Assembly: GCA_002239065.1 (NCBI GenBank) | Contig: MPNO01000007.1 | Location: 55,421-119,420, forward strand | From: Defluviicoccus sp. bin129 | GTDB taxonomy: Bacteria; Pseudomonadota; Alphaproteobacteria; MPNO01 | Direction of reading: 5' to 3' | DNA length: 64,000 nucleotides | Part shown: positions 44,136 through 52,697 of the stretch, in pieces | Numbering within the stretch: position 1 is the stretch's first letter | Layout: every line of letters begins with the position of its first letter | Program-made: the position numbers and the translations under genes | Notes under the pieces: generated by a model | Told to the model about the DNA's origin: nothing | Seen by the model: only the letters and a program-made list of their open reading frames with translations | Databases searched by the model: none

Positions 44136-44711
44136 ATGAACGCACGCGTCCTGGGGGCCCTGCTCACCGTGGCCGCCCTCGCATTCTCGGGCGCGGCGGC
44201 CCGCGCCGCCGAGTACCGGATCGACCCGTCGCACAGCGTCGTCCAGTTCAAGATCTCCCATCTCGGCTTTTCCTGGATGGTCGGCGTCTTCGACAGGATC
44301 TCCGGCAGCTTCACCTTCGACCCCGCGGCGGGGCCGGCGGGCCAGAAGGTCTCGGTCGAGATCGAGACCGCGAGCATCGATACCGGCCACGCCGAGCGCG
44401 ACAAGCATCTGCGCTCGCCGGGCTTCATGAACGTGAGGAAATTTCCGCGGGCGAGTTTCGTCAGCACCGGTTACCAGGGCGATGCCCAGGGCGGCACGAT
44501 GACGGGCAACCTCACGCTGATGGGGGTGACCAGATCGGTCGCCATCGCGGTGAAGAAGGTGGGCGAGGGGGACGACCCGTGGGGCGGCTACCGGGCCGGG
44601 TTCGAGGGCACGGCGACCCTCAACCGGCGCGATTTCAACGCCGGGCGCAACCTTGGTCCCGCATCGGAGTCGATGGAGTTCTTCCTGTCCATCGAGGGCG
44701 TACGCAACTAG
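44136..44711 (+). CDS. YceI-family periplasmic protein
   Basis: A 191-residue protein with a signal peptide of about 22 residues (cleavage after AARA). The mature part is a YceI lipocalin-like barrel: YRIDPSHSVVQFKISHLGFSW, FTFDPAAGPAG, EIETASIDTGHAERDKHLRSPGFMNVRKFP and LTLMGVTRSV. YceI proteins bind long isoprenoids or amphipathic molecules and are often paired with a cytochrome b561, as here. ATG 44136 follows GGAGG by 8 nt. Confidence 0.92.
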   Translation: MNARVLGALLTVAALAFSGAAARAAEYRIDPSHSVVQFKISHLGFSWMVGVFDRISGSFTFDPAAGPAGQKVSVEIETASIDTGHAERDKHLRSPGFMNVRKFPRASFVSTGYQGDAQGGTMTGNLTLMGVTRSVAIAVKKVGEGDDPWGGYRAGFEGTATLNRRDFNAGRNLGPASESMEFFLSIEGVRN

Positions 44712-44726
44712 GCGGAGACCGCCGCC

Positions 44727-45350
44727 ATGTGGCGCAACGGCGCCGACGGTTACGGTTTGGTCTCGATAGCGCTGCACTGGACCATCGCGCTCGGCACGCT
44801 CGGCCTGGTAGCGCTCGGCGCCTGGATGGTGGGGCTCACCTACTACGACTCCTGGTACAACGAGTCCCTGGCGCTCCACAAGGCGTTCGGCATCGCGGTC
44901 CTCGTCCTCGCGGCGGCCAGGTTCGGCTGGCGGCTCGCCGACCGGAGCCCCGGCTTCGACCCGGCGGTCAAGGCCTGGGAGCGCGCCGCCGCGACCGCGA
45001 TGCACTGGACCCTGAACGCCGCCATCGTGCTGCTTCCGGTCACCGGCTACCTGATCTCGACCTCCGAGGGGGCGGGCATCGACATGTTCGGGGCATTCGA
45101 GCTGCCGGCCCTTTTCGAAATAACCGAGCGCACCCGCGAGCTTGCCATCGACATCCACTTCTACCTGGCCTACGGCCTCGTCGCCCTGGTCGCCGGCCAT
45201 GCCGGCGCGGCGCTCAAGCATCATTTCGTCGACCGGGGATCGACGCTGCGCCGCATGCTGGTTCCGCGACCCCCCTCACGCCGCCGCGGCCGATCTGCTA
45301 AATGGAGCGGCTTCCGCCCCCGAAACAGTAGTCAGAACGACCGGACATGA
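44727..45350 (+). CDS. Cytochrome b561-type membrane protein
   Basis: A 207-residue membrane cytochrome with four hydrophobic helices. Heme-ligating His candidates lie in ALHWTIALG, LHKAFGIAVL, MHWTLNAAIV and IDIHFYLAYG. Such proteins carry electrons between ubiquinol and periplasmic partners. It follows the YceI gene closely. The C-terminal tail is unusually basic and long (PPSRRRGRSAKW...), because the frame runs on to overlap the hyuA start by 4 nt; homologues usually stop near the last helix. Confidence 0.88.
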   Translation: MWRNGADGYGLVSIALHWTIALGTLGLVALGAWMVGLTYYDSWYNESLALHKAFGIAVLVLAAARFGWRLADRSPGFDPAVKAWERAAATAMHWTLNAAIVLLPVTGYLISTSEGAGIDMFGAFELPALFEITERTRELAIDIHFYLAYGLVALVAGHAGAALKHHFVDRGSTLRRMLVPRPPSRRRGRSAKWSGFRPRNSSQNDRT

Positions 45351-47389
45351 CCGAAACGCAGACCGGATACCGCATCGGGGTCGATGTGGGGGGGACCTTC
45401 ACGGACATCCTCTGCCTCGACGGGGAGACCCTGCTGTCCGCCAAGGTGCCCTCCCTGCCGGGCCGCCAGTGGCGCGGGGTGCTGAACGCGCTCGCCGAGC
45501 TCGGCATCGACGCCGGCGCGATCCGGGTCTTCGTGCACGGCACCACGATCGCGACCAACACCCTGCTCGAACGCAAGGGCGCCAGGACCGCGCTGGTGAC
45601 CACAGAGGGGTTCCGCGACACGCTCGAGATCGGCCGCACGCGGCGGCTGATCGGCGGGCTGTTCGACATCAAGTTCCAGCGCCCCAGGCCGCTGGTGCCG
45701 CGCGACCGGCGGTTCGAGATCGGCGAACGCGTCGCGGCCGACGGCGAAACCCTCTCGGGCGTGGAGCCGGACGAGATCGCCGCTCTGGCCGAGCGGCTGC
45801 GCGCGTGCGGCTCGGCGGCGGTGGCGGTCTGCTTCATCAACTCCTACGCCGACGACGCCAACGAACGCCGCGCCGCGGATGCGCTGTCGCAGGCGCTCGA
45901 CGGTGTCGCCGTCTCGCAATCCGCGGCCGTGGTCCGCGAGAAAGGCGAGTTCGAGCGCTTCTCGACCTGCGTGCTCAACGCCTACCTGACGCCGGTGATC
46001 GACGACTATCTCGACACCCTGACCTCCGAGCTGGAAGGGCAGGGGATCGCCGCGCCGGTCAGCATCATGGGCTCCAATGGCGGCGTGATGACGCTCGCCA
46101 AGGCCGCGGAGTTCGCCGCCGGCACCTTCCTCTCCGGCCCGGTCGGGGGCGCGGGCGGCGCGGTGCGCATCTGCGAGATGGCGGGCGTCGCCTCCTGCAT
46201 CACCTTCGACATGGGCGGCACCTCGACGGACGTCTCGCTGATCCACGAGCTCACGCCGAGGATCAGCCACGCCAACCAGATCGACGCCTATCCGCTCCAG
46301 GTTTCGCAGCTCGACATCCACACCATCGGCGCCGGCGGCGGATCCATCGCCTGGACCCGGGAAGACGGCACGCTGGAAGTCGGCCCGCAGAGCGCCGGCG
46401 CGATCCCCGGCCCGGCCTGTTACGGGCGGGGCGGCGCGGAGGCGACGATCTCGGACGCCAACCTGATCCTCGGCCGGTTGGCCGGCGACCGCGCGCTGGC
46501 CGGCGATCTGCGGCTCTCCAGGGCGCAGGCGGAACAGGCGTTCGGCCGGCTCGCGGACGCGCTCGATGCCGACGATATCGTCGGGCTCGCCGACGGCGTG
46601 CTCGGGGTCGCCGTCGCCAAGATGGCGGGCGCGGTGCGCGAGGTCTCGGTCCATCGCGGCTTCGATCCGCGCGATTTCTGCCTGCTGGGCTTCGGCGGGG
46701 CCGGGCCGATGCATGTGTTCCTGGTGGCCGAGGAGCTCGCCATCCCCCGCGTGCTGATCCCCCGCTTCCCCGGCCATCTGTCTGCGCTGGGACAGCTTCT
46801 CGCCGATCTGCGGCGCGATTTCGTGCGGGTCTGGGGCGGGCGGATCGCGGCGCTCGATATCGCCGATTTCCGGCGCGAGGCGGCGGCGATGCGGCGCGAG
46901 GCCGGCGCGCTGCTGGAGGGCGACGGCTTCGCGCCCGACCGCCACGCGCACGATTACAGCGTCGACATGCGCTATGTCGGGCAGTCCTACACGCTCGCCG
47001 TCCCCTGCGACCCCGAAACCGTGTCGCTGGCGGAGCTCAGGGCCGCGTTCGGCGCAAGCCATGCGCGGACCTTCGGCCACGACGACACCGCATCGGATGC
47101 GGAGATCGTCAACATCCGGCTGGTCTCGCGCGGCCTGGCCGACCGGCCCGCGCTCGCCTTCGGGCCGGAACGGGCGGGCGATCCGCTGATCGAACGGCGC
47201 CCGGTCTGGTTCGGCGACGGCTGGGTCGACTGCCCGGTCTACGACCGCGCCGCGATGCCGGCCGGGCATGTCCTGGAAGGGCCGGCGATCGTCGAGGAGG
47301 CGGGCGGGACTTCGGTGATCCCGCCGCGCTGGCGGGTCGCGGTGCACGACTCCGGGTCGCTGGATTGCCGGTTGCCGCCCGAAGGGTGA
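45347..47389 (+). CDS. hyuA: Hydantoinase/oxoprolinase subunit A (HyuA family)
   Basis: A 680-residue protein with the ASKHA-type ATPase fold. GVDVGGTFTDI at the start, HGTTIATNTLLERKG, SIMGSNGGVMTLAKA and FDMGGTSTDVSLI are the nucleotide-binding motifs. It probably phosphorylates or activates a lactam or hydantoin ring for attack by HyuB. HyuB is 3.8 kb upstream on the same strand. The start overlaps the cytochrome stop (ATGA). Confidence 0.92.
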   Translation: MTETQTGYRIGVDVGGTFTDILCLDGETLLSAKVPSLPGRQWRGVLNALAELGIDAGAIRVFVHGTTIATNTLLERKGARTALVTTEGFRDTLEIGRTRRLIGGLFDIKFQRPRPLVPRDRRFEIGERVAADGETLSGVEPDEIAALAERLRACGSAAVAVCFINSYADDANERRAADALSQALDGVAVSQSAAVVREKGEFERFSTCVLNAYLTPVIDDYLDTLTSELEGQGIAAPVSIMGSNGGVMTLAKAAEFAAGTFLSGPVGGAGGAVRICEMAGVASCITFDMGGTSTDVSLIHELTPRISHANQIDAYPLQVSQLDIHTIGAGGGSIAWTREDGTLEVGPQSAGAIPGPACYGRGGAEATISDANLILGRLAGDRALAGDLRLSRAQAEQAFGRLADALDADDIVGLADGVLGVAVAKMAGAVREVSVHRGFDPRDFCLLGFGGAGPMHVFLVAEELAIPRVLIPRFPGHLSALGQLLADLRRDFVRVWGGRIAALDIADFRREAAAMRREAGALLEGDGFAPDRHAHDYSVDMRYVGQSYTLAVPCDPETVSLAELRAAFGASHARTFGHDDTASDAEIVNIRLVSRGLADRPALAFGPERAGDPLIERRPVWFGDGWVDCPVYDRAAMPAGHVLEGPAIVEEAGGTSVIPPRWRVAVHDSGSLDCRLPPEG

Positions 47390-47443
47390 GCCGGGCATTA
47401 TGCCGCGCTGACGCGGAACCCCTGCGATATCGAGGATGTGACG

Positions 47444-48818
47444 ATGGCGGACACGCTGGTTGAGGCGGCGCCCGAGCGGCCCGGCGCGATGGACAAGGCG
47501 GCGTATTTCGAGATCGCCGAACAGGCGCTGCCGGGCGGCGGGTTCGGCGGCTACTCGCTGCCCGAGGACGTCCGCTTCGTGATCCACAAGGGGGAGGGCC
47601 CCAGGCTCCAGGACTCCGAGGGCAATTGGTATATCGACTATGTCGGCGGCGCCGGCGCGCTGATCCTCGGCCATGCGCCGCCCGCGGTGACGGCCGCCGC
47701 GCAGGAACAGGTGGCGCGCGGTCTGCACCAGTTCGGCGCGCCGCACGAGCCGGTGCTCCAGTTCGCCGACCGCCTGGTCGACGTCATCCCCTGCGCCGAG
47801 AAGGTGATCTTCGCCACCACCGGGTCGGAGGCCACGGGCTATGCGCTGCGCCTCGCCAGGGCCTTCACCGGGCGCGACAAGATCCTCAAATTCGAGGGCG
47901 CCTTTCACGGCAACCACGACTACTCCAATTTCAGCGTGATCCCGAACGCGCTGTCCAACTACCCGCAGGGGCGTCCCGATTCGGCGGGCATCCCGCGGGC
48001 GCTGCACGATTGCGTCCTGGTGGCGCCCTATAACGACCTGGAGACCGTCGGGAAGATCGTCGCCGAGCACCGCGACGACCTCGCCTGCGTGATCGTCGAG
48101 CCGGCGCAGCGGGTGATCTTCCCGCTGGACGGGTTCCTCCCCGGGCTCCGGAAGATCTGCGACGACAACGACGTGCTGCTGGTGTTCGACGAATGCGTGA
48201 CCGGTTTCCGGCTCGCGCTCGGCGGCGCGCAGGAGTACTACGGCGTCGCGCCCGATCTCGCGGCCTATGCCAAGGTGATCGGCGGCGGCGTCGCGCTGTC
48301 CGCCGTCGCGGGCCCGGCCGAGATCGTCAACCTCGCCGATCCGGCGGCCGAGACCACGCCGGAATACGCCCACGTCAAGGGGACCATGCACGGCAGCCCG
48401 ATCGGCGCCGGAACCCGCCCAGGTCAGGGGACCCAGGCCGGGCCGCCCGAGCGGCCGGGCCCCCGGCATGGCGACGCTCGACATATTGTCGGAGCCCGGC
48501 TTCTACGCCCGCCTGCACGGGGACGCCGAGGCGTTCACCGCCGAGTGCCAGGCCGTGCTCGACCGCCACCGCCTGCCCGCCATCGTCACCGGCAAGGCCT
48601 CGCTCTGGCAAATCCTGTTCGCCGACCGGCATCCGGTGAACCACGGCGACATCATGGCCGCGGACCGGGCGTCGAGCCGCGCGCTCGACCTCGCGCTGCT
48701 CAAGGACGGGATCTACGTGCTGCCCAATGTGCGGCGCTTCGTCTCGGCGGCGCACTGGTCGGACGAGTTCGAGGAGACCCTGAAGGCGCTCGACGCGGCC
48801 TGCCGCAAAGTCGCGTGA
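47444..48818 (+). CDS. Class III aminotransferase (glutamate-1-semialdehyde aminomutase-like), frame disrupted
   Basis: A PLP enzyme of the class III family. The first part (from ATG 47444) has the substrate and cofactor blocks ATTGSEATGYALRLARAFTGR and LLVFDECVTGFRLALGG, with the PLP-binding Lys277 in YAKVIGGG. After G-T-M-H-G-S-P-I-G, near 48411, the frame shifts and the family's ATLDILSEPGFYARL continues from 48468 in the +1 frame to 48818. A GC-rich stretch of about 55 nt sits at the break. If correct, the gene is a pseudogene; more likely the insert is a consensus error. It could transaminate or rearrange an amino acid made by the hydantoinase. Confidence 0.7.
48411..48467. other. G/C-rich insert breaking the aminotransferase
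   Basis: About 57 nt, almost only G and C, sit between the conserved HGSPIG and ATLDIL blocks, where the family has only a few residues. It is out of frame. It resembles the other G/C-only stretches in this window. Confidence 0.6.
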
Positions 48819-49522
48819 CGGGCTCGCGCATCAAGGGGAGCGCGGTCCTCTTCTCGGAGATGACGCCGGCGCCGGGTGACGAGGACCGGTTCAACGACTG
48901 GTACGACAACCACCACACGCCGAACCACGTGACCGGCGTGCCGGGGTTCCTGAGCGCGCATCGCTACGCCGCCCCGGACGGGCCGGGCTATCTCGCGGTC
49001 TACGACCTCGACGGCGCCGAGACGCTGGAGAGCCCGGAATACCGGTCGCGCAAATACACCCCCGACGGGCGCACGAAGGCGATGCTGTCCTCGGTGTCGG
49101 GCTTCACCCGCTATGTCGGGCGCGAGATCGATTGCGCGTTCGGGGAGGGCGCCGGCGCCGAGGCGATGGACTGCCCGTATATCCTCGCCGTCTTCTTCGC
49201 CGTGCCCGACGCGGCGCGGCCGGGTTTCGAGGACTGGTACCGGGGCGAGCACATGGCGATGCTGGTCGCCTGCCCCGACTGGCGCATGGCGCGGATGCTG
49301 GCGGTGGTGGCGCGGGACCCCGACCCGTTCACCCACATGATGCTGCACTATGTCCGGCGCGCCGACGTGCTGGATGCGCCGGAGATCCGCGCCGCGCGCG
49401 ACACCGGGCGCCGCAACCGCCTCGCCGCCGAAGACTGGTGGAACCCGCGCTTCGTCATGTACCGCAAGCGCGGCCGGCGATTCCTGAAGACCGATTCGTT
49501 CCTGGAGGGAGACAAGAGATGA
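48815..49522 (+). CDS. Protein with two ferredoxin-fold (dimeric alpha/beta barrel-like) domains
   Basis: A 235-residue protein I recognise only at the fold level. Two halves each start with a barrel-like strand followed by a W-Y helix: AVLFSEMTPAPGDEDRFNDWYDNHHTPNHV and ILAVFFAVPDAARPGFEDWYRGEHMAMLV. The spacing and the H residues after W-Y resemble the EthD and related dimeric alpha/beta barrels. The function may be a ring-modifying enzyme or a binding protein. It begins with GTG overlapping the aminotransferase stop and ends overlapping the next gene. Confidence 0.6.
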   Translation: MTGSRIKGSAVLFSEMTPAPGDEDRFNDWYDNHHTPNHVTGVPGFLSAHRYAAPDGPGYLAVYDLDGAETLESPEYRSRKYTPDGRTKAMLSSVSGFTRYVGREIDCAFGEGAGAEAMDCPYILAVFFAVPDAARPGFEDWYRGEHMAMLVACPDWRMARMLAVVARDPDPFTHMMLHYVRRADVLDAPEIRAARDTGRRNRLAAEDWWNPRFVMYRKRGRRFLKTDSFLEGDKR

Positions 49523-49899
49523 GCAAGGCGTATGACGAAGGGCTGGAAATCCGCCGCAGCGTGCTCGGCGCCAAGTGGGTCGACCCGCAGCTCGAGAAGG
49601 CGAAGACCGACGATTTCGTCAACACCATCCAGGAACACGTCACCGAGCATTGCTGGGGGCTGGTGTGGACCCGCGAGGGGCTCGACCGCAAGACCCGCTC
49701 GATGCTGACGCTCGCGATCCTGACCACGCTCGGCAAGATGACCGAGCTCAAGGGCCACGTCCGGGGCGCGATCCACAACGGCTGCACGGTCGAGGAGATC
49801 CGCGAGGTGCTGCTCCATGCGACCGTCTACGCCGGCGTGCCGGCGGGCGTCGATGCCTTCCGCAACGCCAAGGAGGCGCTCGACGCGCTGGAGCGGTAG
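49519..49899 (+). CDS. Carboxymuconolactone decarboxylase-family protein
   Basis: A 126-residue CMD-like protein. The core RSMLTLAILTTLGKMTELKGHVRGAIHNGCTVEEIREVLLHATVYAGVPAG matches 4-carboxymuconolactone decarboxylase (PcaC type) and lacks the redox C-x-x-C of AhpD. It decarboxylates gamma-lactones in the protocatechuate route or a similar cyclic acid. It overlaps the preceding gene by 4 nt. Confidence 0.88.
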   Translation: MSKAYDEGLEIRRSVLGAKWVDPQLEKAKTDDFVNTIQEHVTEHCWGLVWTREGLDRKTRSMLTLAILTTLGKMTELKGHVRGAIHNGCTVEEIREVLLHATVYAGVPAGVDAFRNAKEALDALER

Positions 49900-49966
49900 G
49901 AGGACGTTCCCACCCGTCACTTCGACCGGAGTGCCGGAGGCGCGCAGCGGCAAGATCTCGCCCCGC

Positions 49967-50707
49967 CTAGAACTCCCGCAGCAACCGGCCGCAGCCGGGG
50001 ATCGCATCGCCGATGCCGAGCGCCCGCAGCGCGGCCCAGAGGGTTGCCGTGTTGCTGGTGATCACCGGCTTGCCGAGCGCCTCTTCCAGCGGCTCGACGG
50101 CATCGAGGGTGTTGAAGTCGGTGCAGCAGATCAGCAGCGCCTCGGCCTCCGGCCGGTCGACCGCGATCGCATGGTCGAACACCGCTTTGGGCGCGACGCG
50201 CGAGATCCGCTGGATGTTTTCGAGCGACGTGTTGAGCCCGAGCCCGGACGCGGCGACCACCTCGATGCCGTGTTCGGCGAGAAAATGCGCCTCGTGGGCG
50301 TTGGTCTCCTCGGTATAGGGCGTCGCCATGGCGATCCGCTCGACGGAGAGCGCCTCCAGCGCGGCGAGGATCGCGCCCGCGGTCGAAATGCCTTCGACCC
50401 CGGAGACCTCGCGCAGCTTGCCCAGCAGGCGGTCGGCGGGACAGGCCATCGATCCGGCGGTGCAGCCATAGGCGACGAGATCGACCGCACAGGAGGTGAG
50501 ATCGCCGCAGGCGCGGTCGAGGTCGCGCATCATTTCCGCGAAATCGTCGCCCGCCGGATTCGGGTGCAGCGGCGAGCGGGTGAAGTGGAAGGTGACGCCG
50601 TCGGGCTTGAGGCGGTTGAACTCGGTCTCGTTGACGGTGTTGCTGGGCGGCACGATCACCCCGATTCGGCCGCGCCAGCCGTCGGGCCGGATGTTCTCCA
50701 GGGACAC
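49967..50707 (-). CDS. Maleate isomerase/Asp-Glu racemase superfamily protein
   Basis: A 246-residue protein of the maleate cis-trans isomerase/arylmalonate decarboxylase group. VIVPPSNTVNETEFNRL near the N-terminus, the first catalytic-Cys-type block VAYGCTAGSM and the second LLICCTDFNTLDAVEPLEEALGKPV are all visible; two Cys act as acid and base in this family. The start is taken as GTG 50707 with GAGGAG 7 nt upstream; an upstream ATG at 50773 gives an Arg-rich extension without a site. It could make fumarate from maleate, a step known in nicotinate degradation. Confidence 0.8.
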   Translation of the reverse strand: MSLENIRPDGWRGRIGVIVPPSNTVNETEFNRLKPDGVTFHFTRSPLHPNPAGDDFAEMMRDLDRACGDLTSCAVDLVAYGCTAGSMACPADRLLGKLREVSGVEGISTAGAILAALEALSVERIAMATPYTEETNAHEAHFLAEHGIEVVAASGLGLNTSLENIQRISRVAPKAVFDHAIAVDRPEAEALLICCTDFNTLDAVEPLEEALGKPVITSNTATLWAALRALGIGDAIPGCGRLLREF

Positions 50708-50876
50708 GGGCGGCTCCTCTGTCAGCGCGGCGCCGAGCTTGCCAAGGCGGCGGCGGCCGGACAAGCGCCGCAAGGTTGCACGGCGTAAGAGGGCGGCGAA
50801 GCGGGCGAAACGGGCCCCGGTTCCATCGCCGGGGGTTGCGCTCTACTGTGTGGCGGCAGACCGCGGGGAGGGGGAC

Positions 50877-51494
50877 ATGGCCGAGATACTCCGCAACGAG
50901 GAGGCGAACTGCCTGCTCGTCTCCTGTCATCCGCTGGAGGACAGCCTGTGCCACCATTTGGTCGCGCGGGTGGAGGCGGGGCTGGAGAAGAACGGCGTCG
51001 TCTACGAGCATCTCGACCTCTACCGGGCGGGGTTCGAGGCGCCGCTGTCGGCGGCCGAGCGCGGGAGCTATTTCGACGAATTCGACGGCAGCCGGATCGA
51101 GGCGGAGATGGCCCAGCTCAAACGCGCCGAGACGGTGATCCTGGTCTTCCCCACCTGGTGGTTCGGCATGCCGGCGCTGCTCAAGGGCTGGTTCGACCGG
51201 GTCTGGGCGCCCGACGTGGCCTTCGTCCACGTGGCGGCGACCGGCAGCATTTCGCCGATCCTGGACAATCTCAAGCACTGCCTGGCGATCACCACGCTCG
51301 CCTCGCCCTGGAAGGTCGACCGCCTGCTGCTGCGCCAGCCGGTCAAGCGGGTCCTCAAGGGCGGTATCCTCAAGGGCTGCGCCCCGCAGGCGACGCTCGA
51401 AATGCTTAGTCTCTACGGTGTGAACCTGCTCGACGAGCGGCGGCTCGAGGCGTTCCGCGGCAGGATCGACCAGTCGGTCGCGAGGATACGCTGA
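50877..51494 (+). CDS. NAD(P)H-dependent flavodoxin-fold oxidoreductase (NQO-like)
   Basis: A 205-residue flavodoxin-like quinone reductase. CLLVSCHPLEDSLCHHLVARVEAGLEK is the FMN/FAD-binding start, with ILVFPTWWFGMPALLKGWFDRVWAPDVAF as the characteristic WW-G-P segment. It would supply reduced flavin or reduce quinones. It is followed by the FAD monooxygenase with a CTGA overlap, so it may deliver electrons to that enzyme. Confidence 0.88.
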   Translation: MAEILRNEEANCLLVSCHPLEDSLCHHLVARVEAGLEKNGVVYEHLDLYRAGFEAPLSAAERGSYFDEFDGSRIEAEMAQLKRAETVILVFPTWWFGMPALLKGWFDRVWAPDVAFVHVAATGSISPILDNLKHCLAITTLASPWKVDRLLLRQPVKRVLKGGILKGCAPQATLEMLSLYGVNLLDERRLEAFRGRIDQSVARIR

Positions 51495-52693
51495 GCGCTC
51501 GCGAAGATCGCGTTCTGGTCGCGGGGGCGGGTCCGGTCGGCAGCGTCGCCGCGCTGGCGCTCGCGCGCGCCGGCATCCCGGTGACCCTCGTCGAGGCCTG
51601 CGACAGCCTGCCGCTCGACCTCCGCGCGTCGACCTTCCACCCGCCGACCCTCGACATGCTGGACGAGCTCGGCGTCGTCGAGGCGCTGATCGCCCAGGGC
51701 ATCGTCTGCCCGGTGTGGCAGAACCGGGACACCGCGCGCGGCATCGTCGCCGAGTGGGACCTCGGCGTCCTTGAGGACGATACCGGCCACCCCTACCGGG
51801 TGCAGGCCGAGCAGTACAAGCTCAACGCCATCGTCGTCGACATCCTGGAGGGGATGCCGGAGGCCGAAGTCAGGTTCTCCACCAGGGCGGTCGCCGCCCG
51901 CCAGGATGCCGACCGGGTGCTGCTCGACGTCGAGGGTCCGGAGGGCGGGGAGTGCCTGACCGGCCGCTACCTGATCGCCGCCGACGGCGCATCGAGCGTC
52001 ATCCGCATCGGCGCCGGGATCGAATTCCCGGGTCTCACCTTCCCCGAGCTCTGGCTCTGCACCTCGACCGGGTACGATTTCGGCGCCCATTTCGAGAACC
52101 TGGCGCCGATCGCCTATGTCGCCGACCCCGAGTCCTGGTTCGTGTTCGTGCGCGTGCCCGGGCTGTGGCGGCTGCTGATGCCGACCCGGCCCGGCGACAC
52201 CGCCGATGAGCTGGTGAGCGAGGAGGTGGTGCAGGCGCGGATGCATGCCGTCTGTCCCAAGGACGGGGCTTACGAGACCTATCACCGGACGGCCTACGCG
52301 GTGCATCAGCGGGTCGCCGGGACGTACCGCGCGGGACGGGTCTTCCTCGCCGGCGATTCGGCGCATATCAACAACCCGCTCGGCGGGATGGGGATGAACG
52401 GCGGCATCCACGACGCGGTCAATTTGTGCGCCAAGATCGTCGCGGTGTGGCGCGGCGAGGCGGACGAGGCGCTGTTCGACCTCTACGACGCGCAGCGCCG
52501 CCCGATCGCCATCGAGTACGTGCAGGCGGCGACGCTGCGCAACAAGGCGCTGCTGGAGGAGAAGGACCCGGCGGTGCGCGGGAAGCGGCTCGACGACCTC
52601 GCCCGCCAGGCCGGGGACCCGGCGAAGGCGCGCGAATTCCTGCTGCGCTCCTCGATGATCGCGGCGCTGAGGCGGGCCGAGGCGGTGGGCTGA
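51491..52693 (+). CDS. FAD-dependent aromatic monooxygenase (PheA/TfdB type), CTG start
   Basis: A 400-residue flavoprotein hydroxylase. The N-terminal dinucleotide fold VLVAGAGPVGSVAALALARAG lies upstream of the first ATG/GTG-type codon, so the real start must be earlier than 51581. The only good candidate is CTG 51491 with GAGGA 4 nt before it; it overlaps the stop of the previous gene in CTGA, the same overlap layout used elsewhere here. The FAD-binding FLAGDSAHINNPLGGMGMN motif is intact. The enzyme would hydroxylate an aromatic or N-heterocyclic acid. Confidence 0.8.
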   Translation: MSAREDRVLVAGAGPVGSVAALALARAGIPVTLVEACDSLPLDLRASTFHPPTLDMLDELGVVEALIAQGIVCPVWQNRDTARGIVAEWDLGVLEDDTGHPYRVQAEQYKLNAIVVDILEGMPEAEVRFSTRAVAARQDADRVLLDVEGPEGGECLTGRYLIAADGASSVIRIGAGIEFPGLTFPELWLCTSTGYDFGAHFENLAPIAYVADPESWFVFVRVPGLWRLLMPTRPGDTADELVSEEVVQARMHAVCPKDGAYETYHRTAYAVHQRVAGTYRAGRVFLAGDSAHINNPLGGMGMNGGIHDAVNLCAKIVAVWRGEADEALFDLYDAQRRPIAIEYVQAATLRNKALLEEKDPAVRGKRLDDLARQAGDPAKAREFLLRSSMIAALRRAEAVG

Positions 52694-52697
52694 AGCG

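Noticed and set aside
43924..44139. Small gene upstream of YceI
   Set aside because: No ribosome site, no recognisable fold, and the YceI signal peptide start is clear at 44136.
48405..48480. Programmed ribosomal frameshift in the aminotransferase
   Set aside because: The break is a long GC-rich insert rather than a slippery site, and similar stretches occur at other genes.
45332..48484. A 1050-codon antisense frame and other long antisense frames (for example 53903-56938)
   Set aside because: They overlap strong genes on the other strand and their composition (Arg, Gly, His, Asp rich) is typical of reverse frames in GC-rich DNA.
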